From Homalodisca vitripennis (Eukaryota > Arthropoda > Insecta > Hemiptera > Cicadellidae), in the NCBI RefSeq assembly GCF_021130785.1, contig NC_060215.1:64546501-64610500 (forward strand): a DNA stretch of 64,000 bases, written 5' to 3'. The translations under genes were made by a program, and so were the position numbers. The notes below the pieces were generated by a model. That model ran no database searches, was not told the origin of the DNA, and saw only the letters and a list, made by a program, of their open reading frames with translations. Within the stretch, counting starts at the first letter, position 1; the number at the start of each line of letters is the position of its first letter. Positions 56,201-64,000 of the stretch are shown piece by piece.

Positions 56201-56996
56201 AAAACCATATATATTTTAGTTCAGGAGGATGAGTAGTATTTCGGGAGGATGAGTAATAGTTCAGGAGGATGAGTAGTAGTTCAGGAGGATGAGTAATAGT
56301 TCAGGAGGATGAGTAGTAGTTCAGGAGGATGAGTAGTAGTTCAGGAGGATGACTAGTAGTTCAGGAGGATGAGTAGAATATGTTAATAAAGTTGAAATTT
56401 TGATTGGCTACTTCGGGCGTTAAGCTCACTGATACTACCCGTTTCACTACTAGTACCTTGTCAAGATTAAAGATCTTTCTGAAATTTAACTGTTACCTGT
56501 TGGTTTTTTAAATTTAATTTTTAAACATTTCTCTTTTGAAAAAATAAACTAAACAAACATCATGAAGTGGCAAATGTAAACCATTACCAAACAGTTTTAC
56601 AGTTCACTGGAGAGCTAATCTAATTCAGCCTTAGCCAGCTAAAGGGTCAATTTTATAACAGAAGACTAATAGCAGGTACTATCATAAAAATATTTATATT
56701 ATATTAATTATAAGCAGAATTTTAAAACTATAAATCAATATATACTATGTTTTTAAGACTAAACTTTGTAAATTAACCTTTTAGGCCTATCTCTTTTTAA
56801 ATCTTTCGGAATGAGAAACAAGTCATCTTACCTCCTTTACATCCTTCACGATACTTTCAAATTTGTCATCATCATTCAAGTAGGCTCTTAGTTCATCAAC
56901 TTCAAGATGAGTTAATAAACCGAAGGTTGACGTAAAATTAGGTTTCTGGTGTTTTGTTTCCTGATACATGTGATTCCATTCACTTCCAAATGACAT
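50292..56996 (-). CDS. VPS37B: VPS37 (ESCRT-I subunit, Mod(r) domain), four exons
   Basis: ESCRT-I, with VPS37 beside TSG101, VPS28 and MVB12/UBAP1, sorts ubiquitinated membrane proteins into multivesicular bodies on endosomes. Coding exons on the minus strand: 56996-56832 (55 codons, MSFGSEWNHMYQETK...), 53738-53567 (57 codons plus one base), 50904-50822 (28 codons, NNKGPNQSLETTLALLQTAA) and 50555-50292 (87 codons and TGA). All junctions are GT-AG and the phases (0, 1, 0) agree, giving 227 residues. The Mod(r) domain spans about residues 25-180: DELRAYLNDDDKFESIV, KEIVMASNRSLAEFNLSKEP, LLQTAAAEMEEESEELAKKF, LDGSLDIDGFLEQFSSRRKL, MHLRRVKADKM. The tail is Pro-rich (LPPPQLAPYPSVTPMPMPN), as in VPS37B/C. 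The paralogue letter is inferred from length and tail. Introns of 3.1, 2.7 and 0.3 kb hold repeats. Confidence 0.9.
51900..53110 (-). pseudogene. Decayed non-LTR ORF2 C-terminus with RNase H, in a VPS37 intron
   Basis: On the minus strand, about 53030-52960 gives YASSEALEMCLTIFYILPSQ. At 52700-52640 comes STDGSCLGSRAGFGVYRPGV followed by SYLLPLGKQAMAF, which resembles the start of an RNase H domain (TDGS, then G-AGFGVY). Frame-shifted remains further on (NEITRKLNRRCFGQERL, near 52500) look like the GNE-AD-LAK-G motif. This order is typical of the C-terminal part of I/Jockey-type ORF2 proteins. Many stops are present. It lies between VPS37 exons 2 and 3. Confidence 0.4.
53739..56831. other. 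VPS37B: VPS37 intron 1
   Basis: No exon or element was recognised apart from the 20-bp tandem repeat near 56217-56375. The donor is GTAAGA at 56831 and the acceptor TTTTGTCAG at 53739 on the minus strand. Confidence 0.6.
56217..56375 (+). repeat. Tandem repeat, 20-bp unit, about eight copies
   Basis: The unit TTCAGGAGGATGAGTAGTAG repeats in a strict 20-bp register with scattered substitutions (TTCGGGAGG once, GACTAG once, GAGTAATAG twice). It is intronic and non-coding. Confidence 0.9.
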
Positions 56997-57540
56997 TTTT
57001 ACTCACAATCTTTACTTCCAGGACTGAAAGGATAAACAGATTATTAACTATCGAATGAGTTGTCAACCTGGTCCCTAACCTGATCTAACTAGCCCACTTT
57101 ACGTTTACTCTACTTCTACTTAACACTCAACACGTAACAAACATTACTCAACTAGTAACTGATACCAACATTGTAATAGTTAACACTTACTACAATGAAT
57201 AATAGTAATCGTAATTTTAATAACCTTCCTTTCTTATGCCTGGTGGTTGGAACACGGTTGCCAATGAATTGCCAAATCCATAACTACCCTCTTTTGAACT
57301 TTAACGTCAACACACCTTGCTATATTACAATATAAATTAGTGCTATAATAAGTAACTCAATTCCAAAGTATTATAATAAAATAAAAAAATTATACTTTAA
57401 ATAGATAGGTAATTCATTTCAGAAATTACACACACAGGCTCCAGGGATTAGTCCATGATATAATAATTTTGAATTTTTATATGGGGACCCTCCTAAACCC
57501 GATGGAAAATACTCCATATAACTGTATACGCTGGAGTAAA
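56997..57540. other. Region upstream of the VPS37 start codon
   Basis: This should hold the 5' UTR and promoter of VPS37. No TATA box or first non-coding exon could be fixed. Confidence 0.3.
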
Positions 57541-57579
57541 ATTGCAAATACTCGATATAACTGTATAGCAGGATGCGCC

Positions 57580-57928
57580 ATGATAGGGTCAATGTCCTGG
57601 AACTGGCACAGACTATCGGTTATGGGACAAACCTGGATAACTTAAAACTCTATCGGATTGGGAAGCCTGTGTCTAATCTCGCCCCCTTAAACTTGTCTTC
57701 AGACCAACTTCAGATGCGGCTTCGTTTTTAAACGAGTTTGTTAAGGCTAAGCTGATGGATGGCAACAGTAAGTTCTCAAGTGTTGGAGTCTCCCGTGATA
57801 GGACCAATAGGGAACGACAGTACTTAAATTCCCTAAGAGCTGAACTTGATAGCCGGATTAAGAAAGGTGAAGGGAATCTTACAATCAAGTACAGGAATGG
57901 AGTCCCCTCAATTGTGCAAAAAAACTAA
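57580..57928 (+). pseudogene. Retrotransposon ORF1, C-terminal part
   Basis: After a frameshift near 57690 an open run of about 77 codons (LVFRPTSDAASFLNEFVKAK, then NRERQYLNSLRAELDSRIKK, GEGNLTIKYRNGVPSIVQKN) ends at TAA 57926-57928. This looks like the C-terminal region of an RNA-binding ORF1 protein of hemipteran-type non-LTR elements: a folded segment, then a basic helix with RQYLNxLRxELxxR, then IKYxNGVPxIV. Its position just before an endonuclease ORF supports the call. Confidence 0.55.
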
Positions 57929-57954
57929 TTAGGCCGTGTTCTACTCGGCGTATT

Positions 57955-60750
57955 GGTGTATATTATCAGAACGTGAATGGTCTCAGCACAAAATTGCAGC
58001 TGTTAAGAGAATCAATCTGTTCCTGTGTTCATGATGTCATCACACTTACAGAGACAAATTTATCCTCTGAAATACTTACTCCGAAACTTGGTCTCAACAA
58101 CTATTGTGTCTATCGCAAGGGTCGCTCTTCTGTGAGCAGTACCAAGGAATCAGGTGGCGGTGTTATGATTGCTGTATCAAATTTGTACCCTTCCTTTGAA
58201 ATGCCGTCTTCTATCGATAACATCGAATGCTTGTTCGTCACCGCTCGGATCTTCGGTCAGCCTACTGTCCTTGGTGGATTATATATCCCGCCTCAATCTC
58301 CAGCCAATGTATTTTCAACTTTCAATGACTTAGTTGAGGAAGTGTGTGGTTCTTGTGAACCTGACACCAGGATTGTTATTGCTGGCGACTTCAAAATGCC
58401 ACAAGTGGACTGGTCTTTACACTCTCAACCTCCGGGGAATGCTGCAGAGTATGTTTGACCTGATTAATTTCCTAAGTCTGCGGCAGCACAACACCATTCT
58501 AAACTAAAGAGGAGTTCTGCTGGATCTATTTTTTTCAACGGATTAAGGGTTTAATATTACGGCTGCATCTGATCCTATACTTTATGAAGAGGGCTTCCAC
58601 CCGGCACTGGAATTTGTGTTACCTTTTGGCTGTTCTGGTGTTGATAATTGTGATGTGTTTTTCCATGATCTCAGACAGTGTACCATCGACAATGTCAGAG
58701 CCTGGCTTGCGTCCCTGAATTACCCTGATCCCAGCTGGCCGGACATTGAATCCTCCTTCAACAGGTTCTGTTTGAATATGGGGAGTTCTATAAAGACCAA
58801 TTCACCTGTAAGAAGAAAGAATGGGTCTACTTATCCTCGATGGGTTACCCGGGAACTTAGACAATTGATTTCACGGAAGAAACTACTCCACCGAAACTAC
58901 AAAACTTCTCTTCTAGACTGTAATTATGAAGCTTTCAGAGTGGTCAGGCGGCAGTGCAAAAATCTTGCCAGCGCATGCCAACAGGAGTTTTTGTTACTAT
59001 CAACAATATCATAAAGGAAAACCCCCGATCCTTCTGGGGTCATATGAAGTCCTTAAGTAAGGCTAACACTGTACCCAGCAGACTTCAATATGGCTTAGTC
59101 TCGGCTGATGAGCCCCAGGGAATGTGTAACTTATCCTCTGATTACTTCTCAACCGTCTACACTCCACATACTGACTGTCATACTAATTACAATTATGAAT
59201 CCAACATCAACGTTTCGTCCTGTCTTTTCTCGGCCACTGAGATTGAAAGAAAACTACAGGATCTTGATGCCTCCAAGGGACCTGGACCGGATGGCATAAC
59301 CGGCCGTTGTGAAGTCATGCAGTGATCTTCTGGCTCCTCACACAGCTGTTTATCTCAACAGGTTGCTGCGTGATGGCTCTTTTCCGAACTCGTTGAAGCC
59401 TGGTTATCTTGTACCAGTTCATAAATCTGGATCTACATCTAAAGTAACAAATTGCTGTCCTATTGTGATTCAGTCAGTCTTTGCCAAGATTTTTGAAAGT
59501 TTGATCCTGGACGTATTATCCTTTAAATTTAAGAGTGTCTTCATCCCACAGCAGCATGGTTTTCGCCCTGGAAAATCAACGACCCCCAATCTTTGTGTCT
59601 TCAGTGACTATGTTGTTTCCTCCTTCTCTCGTTTCCACCAAGTTGACTGCCTGTATTTCGATTTCGCTAAGGCATTCGACAGGGTTAGCCATAGCCATCT
59701 GATAGCTAAATTGAGGGCATACGGAATTATTGGGCCTCTTCTTCTGTGGATGCAAAGCTATCTAAGTGGCGGAACCCTGCAAGTCAAATTTGCGTCATCA
59801 CTCTCCAAGAATGTTGTGAGCGTAACATCGGGTGTGCCTCAAGGGTCCTCGGTCCTTTTCTATTTGGCCTGTTCATAAACGATATCGAGGAGTCACTAGC
59901 CGGCAACTTTCTTCTATTTGCCGATGATGTTAAGATCTTCAAGGAGGTGACTTCAATCCATCAACAACATGAGCTCCAGGAGGATCTGCTTAGGATAGAA
60001 CAGTGGTGTGATAGGAATGCTATGCAACTGAATGCTCATAAATGTTAAGTAATGTCATTTGGAAGATCAAAAACTTTGCTGCTCTTTGACTTCTCTTTGT
60101 ATGGCTTGTTACTGGATAGAGTGACAGTTATAAAGGACTTGGGGTTGTACACGACACCATCCTGGGATCCAGGTATACAGGTATACAAGTCTTGTGCTAA
60201 ATCCAATTGTGTTCTAGGGTTCATTTCCCGAACATCAAGAAACGCCCTACCTCCTGCAACATTGAAGACCCTCTACGTGACTCTTGTTCGTCCCATTGTT
60301 GAATATGGTTCTACTGTCTGGGCTCCCCACCAGATTGGACATTGCGACCATCTAAATAAAGATCAGAGGCGTTTACTGCGATTGGTAGGAGTTAGAAGTG
60401 GCATCCGTTATCCTGATGTTGACATACAGGTTATTGCAAGCCAACACCAGATCCTTTCGCTTTCATCTAGAAGAGTGGCTCTAGACCTTATATTTCTATT
60501 CAAGATTGTCAACAGTTTGGTTGATTGCCCTGAGCTCCTGCGTTGCATAGACCTCCATGTACCTGCCGCAACCCGCCTTCTGCAGCCTTTCTCCAAGCAC
60601 TCACGCCAAACTGTCTACGCCTACCAGAGTGTAATTCCACGTCTGCTGCGTTTGGGAAATGCTGCCCACCGGTTGGAATTCTTTGGCGTATCCATGCTGG
60701 TGTTTCGGAGGCGGGTCTTCTCTTGGGTGTCTGAGCATGATTCACATTGA
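57955..60750 (+). pseudogene. Retrotransposon ORF2: endonuclease and reverse transcriptase, few breaks
   Basis: Endonuclease frame 57973-58458: NVNGLSTKLQLLRESI, VITLTETNLSSEI (catalytic Glu), IVIAGDFKMPQVDW (Asp; Lys where Asn is usual). The linker 58616-59330 ends in LQDLDASKGPGPDGI. RT 59309-60050: CCPIVIQSVFAKIFESL, HGFRPGKSTTPN, FDFAKAFDRVSHSHLIAK, SVTSGVPQGSSVL, then after a frameshift LGPFLFGLFINDIEESL and LLFADDVKIFKEV (catalytic DD near 59920). One stop at 60046-60048, and the last 232 residues (60052-60750) are open: TLVRPIVEYGSTVWAPHQIG, LNKDQRRLLRLVGVRSG. About five defects in all, so a relatively young copy. Confidence 0.75.
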
Positions 60751-61365
60751 AAGCAAGAGTCTACCTTTGGTTGCTCATCCCTGCTAGTATTTTGTTATAT
60801 TGTCTATTTTTTGTTATATATTGTTTAGTCATTTCACTGTTAAATTTTCATAGTTTATACCGTCAGCACACACTTATAGCATGTATTTATAGCACTTATA
60901 GTATTTAGTATTAGCATGTGGTTGTCTTGTTGATTTTTCTCTTGTTGTATATTGACCCATGCACTAGAGTTAGCACATGCTTAGCATGAAGCATGTAGTT
61001 ATTATCTTGTTACCTTGTTTTTAATTTGTATTTGATGCACAAGTTGCACACACTTAAGGGGCCCATACACCTGCGAGTCTGGCTCGCGAGCCTGGCTCGA
61101 CTCGCCTAGAAATGGACCAAATCCGTCAGTGTATGGACAATAAAGAGCCGAGCCGAGTCAAATTCAGGCGAGCCGAGCCGGATCCGCCACTGCTTGCCGT
61201 GCGGCTCGGCTCGGGTATCAGTTCGCCAGTGTATGGCGCATTACGGATCGGACTCGTGCCCCCACCACCGAAAAATCTGTTCATTCTGTTTTCACTACTG
61301 CAGGCCAAACGTTACGCACCACTCGTTCCGCAAAGGTTAAGGTATTTTGTTTGTTTTGAGTTAAC

Positions 61366-61770
61366 ATGGCTGACTCCAAGTTATTTATGAGCCCTGATTT
61401 TTTAACAACATTCATTGAAGAGTATCGAAATTTGCCGTGTTTGTGGAAAGTACGAAGTGCGGAGTATTCCAACAAGTTTAAACGGGATACTGCCTGGAAA
61501 CATCTCCAAATTACGAAAGAAAAAATTCCGAATGCAGACACTAACTGTAAAAAGGAAAGTTGATAACCTTAGGGCAGCATTCAGGAAGGAAATGAGGAAG
61601 GTTCGTGACAGCACAAGAAGCGGAGCTTCCGCAGATGATACGTACACCCCAACTCTGTGGTATTTCGAGCTCATGAAGTTCACCGCAGAGCAGGAGCAGC
61701 CTCGAAAGACCAAGAGCAATTTGGACGAGGACGAAGAAAATATTATTGAAGAGGAAGGCAGTATTGTTGA
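61366..61770 (+). pseudogene. MADF-domain accessory protein of the Harbinger element, one frameshift
   Basis: The start MADSKLFMSPDFLTTFIEEY at 61366 is followed by RNLPCLWKVRSAEYSNKFKR and DTAWKHLQI, the MADF fold (a Myb-related DNA-binding domain). A frameshift lies near 61548, after which VKRKVDNLRAAFRKEMRKV, SADDTYTPTLWYFELMKF completes the domain. An acidic tail follows up to GAG and GTAAGT at 61771, a convincing donor, so further exons were present. Harbinger accessory proteins of the Myb/SANT-MADF type bring the transposase to the nucleus and to the element ends. Confidence 0.7.
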
Positions 61771-61906
61771 GGTAAGTTTGTAATAACTGTTTAAAATGTT
61801 ATGACAAGTTTATTAATACAGATATTAATACATATTCATGTTATTAACGACTTATCATAAAAATAACTAATTTCAACAGTTAGTGCATGTGTGTATCTTT
61901 AAAAGT

Positions 61907-62470
61907 TTAATTTTTAGTCACCATTCTGTCTTGAAAGGGAACCTTTCCTGGCCCATTGAAATATTTCACATATTCATCTCGACTTTCACAAGCTTCCTTT
62001 GCAGCTGTTGTGTAGGATCTGCGAAGCGTGTGAAAACACCTTTCAGGTTGATCATTTCTCCAGTCACCTGCAATGACACTGGCGCCTTCTATATCTTCCT
62101 TGTCTAGCATTGAACTAGGCGTATACTCCGCTCTGTTGTTTGCCCGGAGAAAATTATGTAGAACCACGCAAGCTAGCACAATATCATCTACTTTTGAAGG
62201 GTGAAGATTGATAGTTGTATGAAGAATGCGAAATCTAGAAGCTAACACACCAAACGCGTTTTCCACACACCTTCTCGCTCGTGATAGCCTGTAGTTAAAA
62301 ATTCTTCTTCATATGTTAATTTTTCTCGAGGAAAAGGTTTTAGTAGATTTTTTCGAAGTGAAAAAGCTTCATCAGCAATAAAAACAAAATTCGTATTTGT
62401 AATGTATTGAATTACAATAATAATTATTATACATAATATATAAATTGTTACTGGCAAGTTAAAGCCACAG
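61907..62470 (-). pseudogene. Harbinger DDE transposase, C-terminal part
   Basis: On the minus strand, FVFIADEAFSLRKNLLKPFP at about 62335-62395 contains the second catalytic Asp. After a frameshift the frame 62266-61907 gives ENAFGVLASRFRILHTTINL, HPSKVDDIVLACVVLHNFLR and ends at TAA, the conserved end of DDE_Tnp_4 proteins (R-x-x-ENAFG, then ILH, LHN). A probable intron lies upstream (exon end LVFGCGFNLP, donor-like GTAACA near 62449). The N-terminal part is missing because of the LTR element. Confidence 0.75.
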
Positions 62471-62499
62471 CCAAAGACCAACTGTATGATCTATGATGC

Positions 62500-62698
62500 T
62501 GTGACGTCATATGGGGTGATTAGTTTGAATAAATGCCATTGGCTGTTCTCATCACGCCACCAGATCACACCACCTACCACTTCCAGTGTCCTGCCCTTGT
62601 CTCTCTCTCTGTTACCCTCCAACCTTAACCGAGCACAGTCGATGATGTAAACTAATTCAGTCTTTTATATTCCGATTCCCCGTAACCCGTACACAACA
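62500..62698 (+). repeat. Putative 5' LTR
   Basis: It starts TG and ends CA. It contains a TTTTATATT stretch near 62662 that could serve as a TATA-like element. The left boundary is inferred only, because the second LTR is not available for comparison. Confidence 0.5.
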
Positions 62699-62900
62699 AT
62701 TGGCGACGAGGTATTAATGCGATCCCGCGAGTGCAATGCAACCTGTTCGATTGTGCGTAAATAATTTCTCCGAAAATTATAGTGGGAGGAAGTGTGTCTG
62801 TAGTTTGGCGTCACGTGGACTCAAAATCGGTACATTTTGATGTTGGAAGACAAGGTCGTAAATTAGAACATTTCGTCTTTATTTAGTTGAAACAGTAAAA

Positions 62901-63745
62901 ATGGCGGGAATTATTGGCGGAATTGGTGACTTCGACAACAGTGCAGAAACTTGGAATTCGTATGTTAACCGATTTGAATTATTCGTTGACTGTAACAGTA
63001 TTAGTGACGACAAAAAGGTTAGTACGTTACTAAACAGTCGTGGGTGTGAAAACGTACAGTTTGTTACGAGATTTATGTACGCCGGAAAAACCTTCAGTGA
63101 AAAAGTTTGATGAATTAGTGAAGTTAATTCAGGACCATTTGTACCCGAAGCCATCATTCATAGCTGAAAGGTACAAATTTCAGCAAAAGGAATCAACAGG
63201 AAGGAGAATCAGTCGCAGAGTACATCGCCAGCTCAAGAAATTGTCTGCATACTGCGAGTTTGGCGCATCCCTCAACGACTATCTCAGAGACAGACTGGTG
63301 AGCGGCATCAGGAGTGAGTCGACCAAGCAGAGGCTGTTGGGAGAGACCACCCTAACCTTCGACCAGGCTGTGAAAATCGTCTGCTCAGTGGAAGCGGCGG
63401 AGAAGAATGCGGCGGCATTGACAGTGAACGGCGGCAGCCGGGTCCAGCGGATGGCAGCGCAATCACCACCCACATGTGAGAGTCGGCGGCAGCGGGTGGC
63501 AGCGCGAGCTACAACGCAAGGCCACGAAGTCAAGGTGCAGTGTACGTGCTGTGGCAGTGTGGTCACTATAGGAAGCAGTGCAAATTGTTTGGTGTTGTGT
63601 GTCACAAATGTGGGTAAAAGAAATCACATATCTAAGGTATGTCGATCTACTGAAATTAGTAAGTTACCAGACAATCAGCTTTCGAAAGTTAAGAAAGGTA
63701 TATCTTATCAGTCTAATTTTCAAAACAAGAAAAAACAAAGATTAT
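62901..63745 (+). pseudogene. Ty3/gypsy gag, frameshifted
   Basis: The start is the ATG at 62901 (MAGIIGGIGDFDNSAETWNS), with a frameshift near 63040-63110. The second frame holds the capsid-like segment with KKFDELVKLIQDHLYPKPS, IAERYKFQQKES and LRDRLVSGIRSESTKQRLLG, then SVEAAEKNAA. This order (TWxxYVxRFE, then LxxHxxPKPSxIxERYKF, RDRLVxGIR, EAAEKNA) is typical of Gag in arthropod Ty3/gypsy elements of the K02A2.6-like type. A CCHC zinc knuckle is recognisable across a second shift near 63540-63640 (CHKCGKRNHISKVCR). The zinc knuckle would bind the RNA genome. Confidence 0.7.
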
Positions 63746-63839
63746 AAGATACATAATTTTGTAAATGAATAGTTCAGAACTGTCAGATTCAAATAATTCT
63801 AAGGAATTATGTTCAGAGTGATGAAAATCTTGAGAGTTA

Positions 63840-64000
63840 TGTCGAGGACATACAGAATTTATTTTAAAGTAAAGGAAACTCACTGTGAAAGAATTAGAGT
63901 TGACCCAATTAAGATTAAAGTCCTAGTGCAAGGTCGAGAAACCATATTTGAAGTTGATACTGGAGCTAGTGTCACAGTGTGTAGTGAGGATTTTTATGAA
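63840..64000 (+). pseudogene. Ty3/gypsy pol, start with aspartic protease
   Basis: The last codons read KIKVLVQGRETIFEVDTGAS followed by VTVCSEDFYE, where DTGAS is the active site of the retroviral-type aspartic protease. The reading is open to the window edge. RT, RNase H and integrase would lie beyond it. Whether pol is intact cannot be judged. Confidence 0.7.

Larger units (their letters stand above)
57541..61057 (+). mobile_element. Non-LTR retrotransposon (CR1/Jockey group), 5'-truncated, cut by Harbinger
   Basis: The end of ORF1 (57580-57928) is followed after about 30 bp by ORF2 (57955-60750) and a 300-bp 3' UTR that runs into the Harbinger terminal repeat at 61058. No 3' tail is visible, so the true 3' end may lie beyond the window. 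Its ORF2 resembles that nested in the hAT element at 20.4-23.3 kb. Confidence 0.7.
61058..62480. mobile_element. PIF/Harbinger DNA transposon, one end only
   Basis: The left terminus GGGGCCCATACACCTGCGAG (61058) follows TTA/TAA, the usual 3-bp Harbinger target. Inside are a plus-strand MADF-domain gene and a minus-strand DDE transposase, the standard divergent pair of this superfamily. The right end is missing: the sequence runs directly into a Ty3/gypsy LTR near 62480-62500, which has split or truncated the element. Confidence 0.75.
62483..64000 (+). mobile_element. Ty3/gypsy LTR retrotransposon, 5' part
   Basis: A 5' LTR probably runs from TGTGACGTCATATGG (62500; alternatively from about 62483) to ACACAACA (62698). 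It is followed by a primer-binding-site-like TTGGCGACGAGGT at 62700. Gag and the start of pol follow on the plus strand and leave the window at 64000. The 3' LTR is not in the window. Confidence 0.75.

Overview
The window is animal nuclear DNA: spliced genes with GT-AG introns, AT-rich spacers and a very dense load of transposable elements. The mixture (CR1/Jockey-type non-LTR elements with SGNH-domain ORF1s, hAT, piggyBac, Tc1/mariner, Tigger, PIF/Harbinger, Ty3/gypsy and a 5S-rRNA-derived SINE) fits an insect. Hemiptera is my best guess, but that is inference. No prokaryotic, CRISPR, rRNA or tRNA gene features are visible.

Host genes are few. (1) The terminal exon of GAR1 (H/ACA snoRNP protein) lies on + at 4159-4506. 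(2) A four-exon ESCRT-I subunit VPS37 gene on - (50292-56996) can be followed from ATG to stop, and all splice phases agree. (3) An unrecognised gene on - is represented by its last two exons (37931-38074 and 36906-37068), which are phase-compatible and followed by two poly(A) signals.

Layout. 0.5-2.35 kb: decayed Mutator-like and Tigger transposases (-). 4.16-4.5 kb: GAR1. 5.8-14.4 kb: two CR1-like retrotransposons head to head; the + copy has a C48-protease-like plus SGNH ORF1 and is split by a third, 5'-truncated - element. 14.4-15.3 kb: Jockey remnant. 15.46-18.34 kb: piggyBac with TTAA ends. 18.64-24.65 kb: 6-kb hAT element with an exact 8-bp target duplication, split by a + non-LTR insertion. 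24.8-29.6 kb: CR1-like element (-) whose ORF1 combines FLYWCH finger, coiled coil and SGNH, itself invaded by a hammerhead-like repeat. 29.8-33 kb: two more non-LTR remnants. 33-41 kb: mostly non-coding, with a MITE, the unknown gene and a 5S-derived SINE. 41.04-43.90 kb: mariner-type element with an uninterrupted DD41D transposase. 44.9-46.9 kb: a 175-bp satellite carrying a hammerhead-ribozyme-like fold. 47.0-47.7 kb: a 124-bp satellite. 48.8-50.1 kb: Tc1-like MITE at the 3' end of VPS37. 57.5-64 kb: a non-LTR element, a Harbinger (MADF protein plus transposase) and a Ty3/gypsy element stacked one into another.

Most transposon ORFs are broken. The DD41D transposase is the only long one without any frameshift or stop. 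The item I rate highest is the 175-bp tandem repeat with CTGAAGA/GAAAC core and a small stem III, which resembles metazoan retrozymes, with stated deviations.
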